A stretch of 64,000 nt of DNA from Rhynchospora pubera. Lineage: Eukaryota > Streptophyta > Magnoliopsida > Poales > Cyperaceae. The stretch covers positions 235,656,973 through 235,720,972 of the forward strand of contig CM051462.1 in NCBI GenBank assembly GCA_028095005.1, given 5' to 3'. The translations under genes were made by a program, and so were the position numbers. Of this stretch, positions 1 to 10,345 are shown one piece after another; the first letter of the stretch is position 1, and each line of letters starts with the position of its first letter. Below the pieces are notes generated by a model. That model worked only from the letters and a program-made list of their open reading frames with translations, had not been told where the DNA came from and ran no database searches.

Positions 1-54
1 ATTGATGTGTTGTAATTTGCATAAAATTATTGGAAAATTATTATAAATTATTAC

Positions 55-2002
55 CTGCCAAACGGCACACATGAATCTAGGTTAGGCTGTCCTAATCCAC
101 CGATAGGAGCAACCTCTGGGCGACAAACAGGGAGGTATGACCATGCCCAAAACAATAGTAGCATCCAAGGTCCCGTCACAACCTTGAAACGCATGGAGGC
201 ACGATCCAGAGCACGATATAGACAAGCAAGCGTGGCACCTCCCCAATTGAAGTCCGGAACTTCATTCAAATTGCCCTGCATTTAAATTAAACAACGCATT
301 GAAAAAAAAATAATTTCAACATTGAAAATAACAAAATTAAATTGCAACATTGAATAATAATTTCAACATTTCAACATTTTTTTTTCTTTTTTGTCATTGG
401 TAATTTCTTTATCTTCGATACTAACTGATGTATTAATATGTTTTAACAAAAGTATCTTTGCTTAAAAATTAGACTGTTAACGAAATTATAAAAAAAAAAA
501 ATATTATGTGTCAGCTTCATTATGAAAATATTGAATTTGTAACATTGAATTGTACTATTTTCGTAAACAAATAAAAATATTATTTAAGTTAAGAAAATTA
601 TACCGATACGAGCTCTAAAAAGTATGCTGGGACGGAATTCTGAGAAATATCGGGAAACATCAACGTCCCAAATAGCTCTAGGGCCACTGCACGCGTGTAT
701 CGGTCTAACTCCTCACCAGGAGCATCTGCCTGTGGCGCCATCCCGCAATTTTGCCGCACCCATTTCAACTTGATGTTGTTGCCCACAACAACATTGCCCC
801 TGCATTGTACAAATTTAAAATAATCAATACAAGTAAGCAATGCATATATTGAATATGCAAAATCAATATTGCATTCTTATTTTTTTCACTTACTCCCTGG
901 TACTCCTTTCTCGGTGCCACTCTCCCAAATCTTCATGAGGATAAAGATTTGCACGAATCTTTTCCTCCCAGGGCCCTCTCGTATTCGATCTAACTGGAAT
1001 GCCCGTCGAGCGCAAACCATATAAGAAGGCAACATCCTGGTAACAATTACAAAATACGTTAAATTTATGTCATGTAAATATTGCAAATTTGAATTTTAAA
1101 TATAAAGTTTAAATTAATTTTATAATTAATTGTGAAAATTAATACGAAAATTATATGTTAGAATTAATTGTGAAAATGTTAATATTACGAAAATTATATG
1201 TTAGAATTAATTTTCATGTTAATATTACGAAAATTATAAAGTTTAAATTAATGTTACAATTAATTGTGAAAATTAATATGAAAATTATATGTTAGAATTA
1301 ATTGTGAAAATTAATACGAAAATTATATTAAAAAAATTAATATCAAGTTTAAATAAATTACCTGTAGAGTAATGGTCATCTCTCCAACGGGAAAATGGAA
1401 AGTATGCGTCTCTGGACGCCAAAATTCGACCATTGCCTTCAGTAATGGCATGTCGATGTTGACATGCTTCACCTTCATAATGTGACTGAGCCCCAGTTTG
1501 ATCAGCCTTCCCTCAATCCGTTCGTCCACCTTAATTGTTCGCTTGTGCGATCTCAACTCCAAATGTTTTTCACGCTGCAATTTTTAATACAATTTTTAAG
1601 TATTTACAAGCATTTAAAATAAATACAATTTATAATACAATTTATAATAAGCATTTTCGATTAAAATTTTACTACAAATTATAATAAACATTTAATACAA
1701 TTTATAAGTCTATTAAGAAATCTAAATTATTAAATCAAAAAAATATAAATTAACATAAAACAATCTATTACCTCCTCAAAAGACAAACCAACGAGATGCT
1801 CGTTATCCGTAACAAACAAAACCTGTTGGTTTTCTGCGTTGGCCGGTTGCACAGGTGGAATGACATTTTGCGCGCTCGGACGGGCTGCGCGACGCCTACG
1901 TCTTTTTGGCCGAGGCTGGGTGGAGGCTGCTTCGGTGGGGGGTGCTTCGGTGGGAGGTGGTGAAGCACCAGAAGGACCAGCCTCATCTTCTGCTGAACTC
2001 AT
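55..2002 (-). CDS. Plant mobile domain (PMD / MAIN-like) protein, 3' part outside the window
   Basis: Five exons were traced from splice sites: 1772-2002, 1362-1574, 1036 down to about 888, 604-799 and 55-275. The frame stays open, and a donor at 53-54 shows the gene continues past the left edge. The start is the ATG at 2000-2002. The N-terminus is rich in Pro, Ala and Thr and has an Arg run (KRRRRR) that could be a nuclear signal. Exon 2 carries the family hallmark ETHTFHFPVGEMTITLQ, which continues into DVAFLYGLR of exon 3. Exon 5 has the conserved NWGGATLACLYRAL segment. This is the domain often labelled 'serine/threonine phosphatase 7 long form homolog', seen in MAIN/MAIL genes and captured by transposons. 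No phosphatase residues are visible. Whether this is a host gene or a transposon-carried copy is open. The inverted repeats upstream favour the second. Confidence 0.82.
1078..1350. repeat. AT-rich tandem repeat filling a PMD-gene intron
   Basis: Degenerate units built from AATTAATTGTGAAAATTAAT and GAAAATTATATGTTAG recur about four times. They occupy nearly the whole intron between exons 2 and 3. Confidence 0.7.
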
Positions 2003-2109
2003 CTGATTCAAATAATATAAGAACAACAATTTAAAACAACAATGAATTTAATAATTTTTTAGCTAATTGGACAAAAAACGAACGAAACCAAAATTTTTTT
2101 TCTATGTAA

Positions 2110-2640
2110 TTGACATTTTTACAATAATTACTTTTGCATACAATTTCCACTAATTCCATACAATTTACTAAAATTTCGACTAATTTCCATTCAATTTGCA
2201 TACAGATTACAGTAATTTGACAATAAATTCCTACACAATTTCCATAGAAATTCCACTAAATTCCGTAAAAATTCCATGAACATTTTACTAAAATGTCCAA
2301 TAATATTTCCAATAATCCCATACAATTTACGTTACTAAAATTGTGTACTCACTTTATTAAAATGTCCAATTTCCATACAAATTCCATACAAATTTCCATA
2401 CAAATTTCCACAATTTCCACAATTTCCATAATAATCCATACAAATAGGTAAATGCACAATTTCCATAATCATCCATACAATTTCAATAATTTCCATAACA
2501 AATTTCCACAATTTCCACAATTTCCATAATCATCCATACAATTTCCACAATTTCCATACAAATTTCAATAATAATCCACAATAATAATCCACTAATTTCC
2601 ACAATTTCAATAATATCCATAATTTTCAGTAAATGCAAAA
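2110..2640. repeat. Degenerate tandem repeats upstream of the PMD start codon
   Basis: Short units such as CAATTTCCACAATTTCCATA and ATAATCATCCATACAATTTC recur irregularly over about 530 bp. This would be 5' leader or proximal promoter of the PMD gene. Apparent reading frames here only translate the repeat and are not genes. Confidence 0.7.
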
Positions 2641-2718
2641 TCAAAACCTCGATATCGGCGTACGTTGTCTTTCGAACTCCTCTTCTCTTCGCACGGCAAC
2701 CACCTTCGCACGACAACC

Positions 2719-2900
2719 TCTTTTCTCCCTTCTCTTCTCTCTTTCTCCGGCCGCAACTTTCTTTCTCTTCTCTCTTCTTCCTTCTTTTCTCTCTTCTCCC
2801 TTCTCTTCTCTCTTCTTCCTTCTCTTCTCCCTTCTCTTCTCTCTTCTTCCTTCTCTTCTCCCTTCTCTTCTTTTCTCTCTTTTTTTCTTTTTCTCTTCTC
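2719..2900. repeat. Polypyrimidine tract, GA-rich on the PMD gene strand
   Basis: Almost pure CT sequence, with TTCTCTTCTCCC-type repeats. Read from the PMD gene strand it is a GA-rich tract about 0.8 kb upstream of the ATG. It is a low-complexity region that creates long spurious open frames on both strands. Confidence 0.85.
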
Positions 2901-2972
2901 TGGACTGACTGAAGCGACGAAGAAAGAAAAAAAAAAACGGTCAGAACTGGTTTTCGAAAAATTACCACCTTC

Positions 2973-3147
2973 CTACGCGTTTATAAAACGCGCTCCAGGG
3001 CTCCGAACGCGTTTTATAAACGCGTACGAAGGTGTCAGCTCCTCAAAAGGCGTAACTGAAGGGGCGAACTTATCTCTCCCTCGTACGCGTTTATAAAACA
3101 CGTTCGGAGCCCTAGAGCGCGTTTTATAAACGCGTACGGAGGGAAAT
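2973..3147. repeat. Two near-palindromic units in inverted orientation
   Basis: Unit 1 (about 2973-3032) and unit 2 (about 3081-3147) are reverse complements of each other apart from a few mismatches. Each unit contains two opposed copies of ACGCGTTTATAAAACGCG, for example 3007-3025. The result is a hairpin of hairpins. GC-rich MluI-like ACGCGT cores stand out in AT-rich DNA. It lies about 1 kb upstream of the PMD gene and could be the terminal structure of an element or a regulatory palindrome. Confidence 0.8.
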
Positions 3148-3337
3148 TGCTAAACGCTGTTCTAAAACGCGTTGGAACTTTCTTCTTATTAAAAAAAAAA
3201 ATTAATAATTCTGTATATTAAAATTTTTTGAGTATAAATTTTTATATTAATTAATTTCGGGAGGAGAGGAGAGAAGAGAGGAAAAGCAAGTGAGGTAGAG
3301 GAGACAAGAGAGAGGAAAATGAAAATGATAGGGGAGA
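3148..3337. other. Intergenic, AT-rich then GA-rich
   Basis: A short AT-rich stretch is followed by a purine tract at about 3257-3330. No gene was recognised. Confidence 0.5.
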
Positions 3338-3342
3338 GATGC

Positions 3343-5042
3343 TGTGACATCCCTGAATTTTAGGACATGTTTGCAATACTTCAAATTCTAAGGTCCTATT
3401 TGAAAAAATGTCCATGTTTATCCACTTTGAAAATATCTCTTTGATCTTATCCACATTTTTAGCAGCTAAGTAATCAGTATTTATATAAATAATTTCTAAT
3501 AATTAATATTTTTATAAATAGGCTCAGTTATCTTTATAAATAGTATTAATATTTTCAGAAATAATAGCTAAGTAATTCCTTTCTGCTTACTTAGCTATTA
3601 AGTAATCTAGAATATTTACCATTTTAGCCAGTCCTCTACTATAAATAGACCCCAGCCTCATTTCATTTCATTCCGTATATCATTTATGTTTCTCTCTCTC
3701 CCTATCAAGTTTTGAATACCGCCTTGGCTTTGAATAGTCGGCCATTTGGGATTCGAGTTCTACGTCGCAGTTATAGTCATCCCGATTTGCTTGTGCTATT
3801 GATCGCTCAGTCAGGTTGACGGGCCGTTGGATGGATGTAGAAGATATCGTCCTACCATCCCGCCCCGTGTGTCGGTGCGTCGGCACGGGGTGTGACAATT
3901 TGAAAAGATTTAAGTTAATCGAGAAGTCGGTTATCGGGGTCGGGTGGTCGATATGAGTGAAGATATGTAGATCGTTTCCTCGCTTGATTTTCAGGTGCGG
4001 ATCCCACACAACTTGATTACATGCTAGAAATTATTTACGCATAACTGCATTGCATAATTTGAACTGATAATTGCACGCATATTTGGATTGTATCATATGA
4101 CTTATATTATTATTGCATGTTGAAATGGTTCCGAATTGAATGGATTGTGATAATTGTTGGTACTCTTGTACGGTGAAATGACACTGGTTGGGTTGGGCGT
4201 TGGGGTAGCTCCCTGACGTGCCAGTCTCCGTGAGTAAGCGCTTATATCCGTGGTCTGACAGTGTTCACGTAATTAGTACCATTTGCTTATCTATTTGTCT
4301 GGATTGATGATGAATGGAAAGGTACCGTAGTACGGTGCCGTATACAATATATGTTCTATTGTATACTCTGTCTCCTCTGATCAAGGAGAGATGGATCCTT
4401 CGGGATAATTCAGTTCTGTTTTGAATGATTGATATTGAACCAGCCTCAGTATTAGATAGTTGACCAAGTTGAACCGACATTTTGTGCTACCATTTGAATG
4501 TGACAGTTCAAATTGATTAATATGTCGGGTTCATTTGCATTGCATCTTCATAATATCATTTTATATTGTATTATAAGATGTATCGATATTTGATTTATAC
4601 AAATTGTGTATTTTTCTACCTCAGTCGGTAAATAGTTCCAAAGCATGTAAGATTGTTCGTGTGGCTGGAACTGAATACCGCACTGAGATAAATTATATTT
4701 ATCTCATTCTTTGCTTTTTGCATTGTTTCCACGATGGTTGTGGGTTCCAGGTTGCAGTTTGAGCGCTGGACAACAAGACGACAAATAAGCCGTTGGACTG
4801 TATGGTTAGCTACCAAAGGCATGTGAACCAGCCTATGTAGTATATATTATCTTATGTCTATATTAAAAAAATTATTATTTTCGATTTGTAACTTAATTAT
4901 TTTAGTAAATTTTGATTTACTATTATATTTAATTTTATAATTAGAATTAATTAAGTCTTGGTAAGCCTTGCGGGTGTAGAGGCATCCGCGGCGGGCACGC
5001 CGTCGTGTACCGTCCAGTCACGGGATGCGGCGGGGTGTCACA
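3343..5042 (+). mobile_element. Solo LTR, 1,700 bp, probably Ty3/gypsy
   Basis: It starts TGTGACATCCC and ends GGTGTCACA, with 7-bp perfect terminal inverted repeats TGTGACA/TGTCACA. A 5-bp target duplication GATGC flanks it at 3338-3342 and 5043-5047. A TATA-like CTATAAATAG at 3639-3648 fits an LTR promoter on the plus strand. No primer-binding site or coding remnant follows, so it is a solo LTR left by recombination between LTRs. The gypsy assignment rests only on the terminal TGTGACATCC style. The duplication and termini are directly visible. Confidence 0.83.
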
Positions 5043-5047
5043 GATGC

Positions 5048-5398
5048 GTTGATGCCTAAAAATAGAAAGACATTCCCAACACTTTTTATTTCTAAATTGG
5101 AATAATACCAATGATATATTGTGCAAAATTTCACTTATCACTTCCGTTTTTTCGGAACAAGTATGCTATGAACCACTGGCCACGAATCTTTATAGATTTC
5201 CATTACCAGAATTGCTAGCTGCAATTGGTTGTTCAATCGGTTACCCTCCTCGGGCCAACGAGGAAAAAAAAATCAAATATATACGTATTTTTTTAGGTTG
5301 CTTTGTTTTAGACTGAAATTTTAAATCGAACGTCAATTATAGTCGTTCGTAATTTAAAATGAACAGTCTAGAATTAAATCCAATTTTATCGCAAAATT
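5048..5398. other. Intergenic, nothing recognised
   Basis: AT-rich sequence between the solo LTR and the LINE. No gene or repeat was recognised. Confidence 0.5.
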
Positions 5399-5411
5399 GA
5401 CTTTCTTTATT

Positions 5412-8400
5412 TTTTTTCCGAAACCTTGACAGCAGCTGTCAAGAGACTAGACTAAAAATATAAAACATAAATCTCCCAAGTTATTCTAACACATGACAAC
5501 TTCCAAACTAATTACCTAACTATTCCTAAAGAACAGCTCCCCTTCATGAATTACATTCATTGCCAAGCCCTGCACTTGCATCTCCTCTCCTCGAAATCTT
5601 TTGTTGTTTCTCTCCCTCCAAAGCATCTATCCGTTGAGGGCAAAGATGCATAAACGTCCAAAACTGTTTGCAGCACAGTATCTTTCCCCAGGAGAACTTT
5701 TAAGCCAATGAGGTTTTGAATTTGAACCCAGAGTGAGGTGGAGTATGGGCATAGGAAGAAAAGGTGTAAGTCATCCTCTACCAAATTCGTTGAGCACAAG
5801 ACACATCCAGGTTGCACTTGAATGTTCCTTTTAAACAAGACCTGCTGGGTCAGGAGTTTGCCTTGTAGCAAAAACACTCCAAAAAGTATGATTTTCGGCG
5901 GGACCTTAAGTTTTCAGATCCACCTAACTGGTGTAAAAATTTTCCCAGCAGACACAAGTTGTTTGTAAGTAGATTTTGAAGAGTACAAATCATCCATAGA
6001 CCATTTCCAAAAAACTTTATCTTGGCCATCAGAAAGATTCAAACTTATAACTTCATTAGCAAACTGGAGAGTTCGAAGACTACGTGGCATTGGTAGTAAA
6101 TTATTTAAGAGCGGGAAAGCTTGAAGAAGAGAACAGTTGGGTTTGGTAGGTTTAGCATCCTCTTGAGTCAAGTAAAGTATAGGTTCTCCTCCCCAAGCAT
6201 CATACCAGAAGGAGGTCATAATACCACTTACTACTTCCCAAACAAGTTGAGAGTTGGAAAAGTAGGCGCAGTTTGAACAACTCTTTCCAAAAATAGAAAC
6301 CAGATGACAACCAAGTTATGGGAGGAGTGTTAGTTAAGTGCATAATTTTAATTTTTGTGGTTAATTACTCTTAATTAGCCTATTTAATCATGTACAAACA
6401 CGGATCTTGCACTTAGCCATTCACACAAAGAGAAAGGTTCAAAGGTATACCTCTCTTGATATCGTAATCAAGAGGCTCGAACCGGCTAGGTTGTAGGTGG
6501 TGTGCTCGCGTCTAGCTCCTCCTTCGTGCCAAGCTCGTCCTCGAGTCCACCACGAAATTAACAAAGACCTACAAGCTTTGCTAGAAGCTACAAGGTCTTA
6601 GCTAATCCCAAGCGTTCTCGCCTTCTTAATAACACTTTAATTAAGTGGAGAGAATGGAGCTCAACACATGAGCAATGGTGGCTAGATGAGGGTGTTTGGT
6701 GGCGGCCAAAGAGAGGGAGAGGAGAGATAGGTGGCGGCCTCAAGAGGGAAGAGAGAGAGAGGAGCAAAGAACCTCCACAAGGGCCCTTTTATAATGCTCA
6801 AACCCTAGCAAACACTTGAAACTAATTACCAAAATGCCACCTACCTACCACACCCTTCTATGGCCGGCCACATAATGGGCCTTTTGGGCTTCACACACTC
6901 AATTGTTTGGTTGATTATTCAATCCATTTAATCCACCATTTGATGCTCTTCATTTGGGCTATTTATTCAATAATAAATATCGGCCCATTAATTTAATATA
7001 ACTATTTATATTAAATTGTGTTGTGTTGAATAATTATTAACTAATTAATAATTACCATGGGATTAGCTCGTGCATTAAATCATTTCGATATGATCCGTTT
7101 GAATTAATTAATTATATCGACATATAATCAATTAATCAACTTATCATATTTTTGCAAAAGTACACTGATGCAAATAAATGATTAATGTACTGTTTGGTTA
7201 TATTTCGATCTGTGTGACCCTTTGAGGATTTATGCTAAGTTGGACATGGGATTAAATCGCTATTTAATTCCAATAATCATAAGCGGTATCTAGCAACACG
7301 TTATGATTCCCAATTCGCATAAATAATGTACTGCTACAGTATTTAAATCCTGCATAAGAGAATAAAAGGATTTCTCTATTTTGATTCTTATGTCTCACGA
7401 TATCACCGTATAATCCAAGATAGGAATGTGTCATTCTTGCAGATTATACGTTTCTTGATCTAGAGATGATTGTATCAGTTGCTAGCAAACAATCTATCTC
7501 CATCAAGGGGCCCAAATAGATATCGTCACTCACTAAATGAATTAATGAGGGACATACGGTTTTCTTGATAATTTAGCTTTTCCCCGCACAATTCAAGAGA
7601 ACATAAATAACGTCCGTATAGCAGCCCTTATCGGGAATCAGCGGTAGACGATATTTATTGAACCTATCCTCATGTGGAAAAGATAAACATCTCAAACTTA
7701 GAATCAGAATCATAACGAAATAAATAATGACACATAACACAATCCATATATTTATTTCGTTGGGTCATGTCCTGTACTATGTTCAATTAACATAAACATA
7801 TGCAATTAAGTTGGTTACTCTTAACCCATGATTTATAGTACTTAATCATCACTTAACTTGCATACTAATCTTATTGATAATTAATGTTCCTTGTCAATTA
7901 TCAAGATTATGGACGTTTTAGATTTATTGTTGTCATTTACTACTAAATGAAACACAGTGATCTATAATTCAGATCCTCAACCTGAATGAACTGTCAACAC
8001 ATAAATCAAGGAACAAATGATATAAAATCATCAATGACATAAAACCATAGAAGTAGCCAAAAAGATTGGCTTCTAGGACATATCTCTAACAAGGAGATGG
8101 TTGCGATCTGCGGGAGTAAATACTGAACATATTCTGAAACCAAAGAGAATTTGGGGCAGTGTAAAGCCTCCACCACTATCTCAATAGAAGAGCTTTATTC
8201 TGCAACACAAGATCTTTAAGGCCAAGGCCTCCTAGATCCTTGGGAAGACAGACTGAGGCCTAGTTTTTTAACGGAATCCCTCCAGTTGGGGTACTCCATA
8301 AGAATCTCCTACACAGACCGTCAATCTTTTTTATCAGCCACTTTGGGAGGCTGAAGCAAGAAAGGTAGTAGATAGGAATGGACAAGAGAACTGAGGAGAT

Positions 8401-9197
8401 AAGTTGAAGTCGTCCCGCTCTTGTTATCAATTTACTTTTCCAAGTAGCAAGTCTACGTTCTAATTTCTCAAGCAGCGGTTGGAAACAAGTTCTGTTTGGT
8501 TTTTTAGAGGTAAGAGGCAAGCCCAGATAGGTAATGGGTAGACTTGCAATTTGACATTGAAGGGAGTCCTTAATTGTTTGTGTCATATGATCCTCTAAAT
8601 TTAAAGGCATAAGGTTGCTCTTTGCGAGATTTATACGCAGACCTGAAGCGTTTGAAAAAAGTAGAAGAGTCTGTTTCAGGATTTGCACAGCTTGTTCCTC
8701 TGCAGAGGAAAAAAGAAGTGCGTCATCTGCATACTAGAAGAGGTAGAAAGGTTGCTGCAACTTGTCTGTCAGTGCATTGTTAACGGAGGCACCTGCATTC
8801 AAGAGCATCACAGATAGCACGTCCGCAACCAAGATGGAACAGATAAGGCGAGATAGGATCTCCTTGCCTGAGCCCTCGACGATGAGTGAAAGGTTCTCCA
8901 GAAGTACCATCGAGTAGAGTCGAGGAGGAAGCTGAAGAAAGGATTAGGCGTATCCAAGAGACAAACTTGCACGGGATGCCTCTTTGTTCCAAGACTTGGA
9001 TGAGGAAGGATCGGGAGACTGAATCGAAAGCTTTCGCAAAATCAATCTTAAACATAAGACCTGGTTGCTTGGAATTCTCAATATGGTGCAAAAATTTCCT
9101 AGCACAATTGAAATTCTCAGCGATGTATCTGCCTACAAGAAATTTGGTTTGTCCTGAGGAAATTAAGTGGGGGAGGACATGTTTAAGCCTATTTGCC
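5412..9197 (-). mobile_element. 5'-truncated L1-type LINE, interrupted by a solo LTR
   Basis: The LINE reads on the minus strand. Its 3' poly(A) appears as poly(T) from 5412. A 13-bp target duplication GACTTTCTTTATT flanks it at 5399-5411 and 9198-9210. The element begins inside reverse transcriptase, near NRLKHVLPHLISSGQ. It then shows FKIDFAKAFDSVSRSFL, GLRQGDPISPYLF, the YADD active site (8722-8733), the YLGLPL block and, nearest the 3' end, a zf-RVT Cys-rich segment (CVLCSTNLVEDDLHLFFLCP, about 5730-5800). A TAG at 8734-8736 just before YADD and a frameshift near 8820 kill the frame. About 2.0 kb of LINE remains once the inserted LTR is removed. It is dead on arrival by truncation and has also decayed since. 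Confidence 0.9.
6328..8091 (-). mobile_element. Angela-like Ty1/copia solo LTR nested in the LINE
   Basis: The ends are TG...CA on the minus strand (TGTTAGAGATATGTCC at the right, CTAACA at the left). The 5-bp duplication AGGAG lies at 6323-6327 and 8092-8096. At 1,764 bp it is almost the length of the LTRs of the copia element at 47785-57465. It shares long colinear blocks with them, including the segment with GGTTCAATAAATATCGTC and CTGATTCCCGATAAGGG, but with many more differences, so it is an older related family. A TATAAAAG box sits at 6786-6793 on the minus strand. It interrupts the LINE and is therefore younger than it. Confidence 0.92.
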
Positions 9198-9210
9198 GAC
9201 TTTCTTTATT

Positions 9211-10057
9211 GTTGGATGGTTAAATATCTTAATTTCAGTTGTTCTTGCGTCTTATTATTTGTTTTTTTTTTCTTTGCCAAATAAACCGGTAGGCATTATT
9301 TACACAGCTGCTTAGACTGTCTTTGAAACCCATTTGCTACTAACTCTCAACTCTCAAGGCCGCACTCTTCATCCTTTTCTTTTCGTCCACCCCCCCCCCC
9401 CCTGTTTTCCTTTTTGAAACATCTACGGGACTTTGTCTTCTACATATTGAACTCAAGCAGCTTGTAAATCTCGGAGAAAACATTGGTTCATAGAACGTTC
9501 AATAGGAAAAACGAAAATAGAACATGGTTTTCTCCAAATACATAGTCGCCTTCGGGGGGAAAAAAAAATTCATTCTCTAACATAGTAAAAACTTTGTAAT
9601 TAATAGTTCGATGTGATCTATAAATCTATGTTCAAATATTATGTAGATATAAATTTGGAAATGATATATTCCTTTTGTAATATGTTATATATTAGAATAT
9701 TAATATTGGCAGTTTCTTACTTTTTATTTTTCACGATTTTTACGAATAGAATAAAATAGATAATAAATTTAAGAAGATATGAAAAATATATAAGTATCAC
9801 TTGAATTTTTTTTTACAATGCTCATTTATAGTAAGGAGAATTAATTTAAGGGGTGAAGTTAGTCCATGCGAGCTCCTGGATATGAAGGTATTCACGTTCA
9901 AATTGGGCCTTTAAGGTTTTTTGTATCTAGCTAGGGCTGTTTGTGGACCTAGAATTAGGGAGCATATCAGAAAATGAACAATATGTATCTTTATTATTTG
10001 AGATAGGCTAAAATCAATCGCGACTGACGGATGAGACCGTCAGCTATGATCAAATTT
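9211..10057. other. Intergenic, no gene seen
   Basis: AT-rich sequence with a poly(C) run of about 13 at 9390-9402. No coding region was recognised. Confidence 0.5.
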
Positions 10058-10345
10058 CAATTTTCGAGATTTTAATAGTCAATCCAAACCGTTCAATGTG
10101 TTCTCCATATTGAAATCTCGTTGGAGATAAAATTTTATATTTTTTTGAATTTTTTTAGTATTTGTTTGGTATTTTACAAAATTCTTAATCTAAACAATTT
10201 TGAACCCTTCAATAACTATGATTTTTTAAAATCTCAAAAAAATAGTAAATAAAATAATAAAAATGTAAAATTTGGTCTCCAATTAGTTTTCAATATGGAG
10301 AACACATTGGACGGTTCAGATTAGCCATTAGAACCTCAAAAATTG
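10058..10345. repeat. Foldback / MITE-like inverted repeat
   Basis: The left arm from CAATTTTCGAGATTTTAATA and the right arm ending in GAACCTCAAAAATTG pair over about 90 bp, with imperfect pairing that continues into the spacer. Both arms contain GTGTTCTCCATATTGAAA or its complement. Just left is a small perfect hairpin, CTGACGG/CCGTCAG. No target duplication was identified, so the family is not assigned. Confidence 0.78.

Noticed and set aside
2633..3096. Long open frames across the CT-rich tract, both strands
   Set aside because: Low-complexity Ser/Phe/Leu or Glu/Arg/Lys translations of a simple repeat, with no domain.
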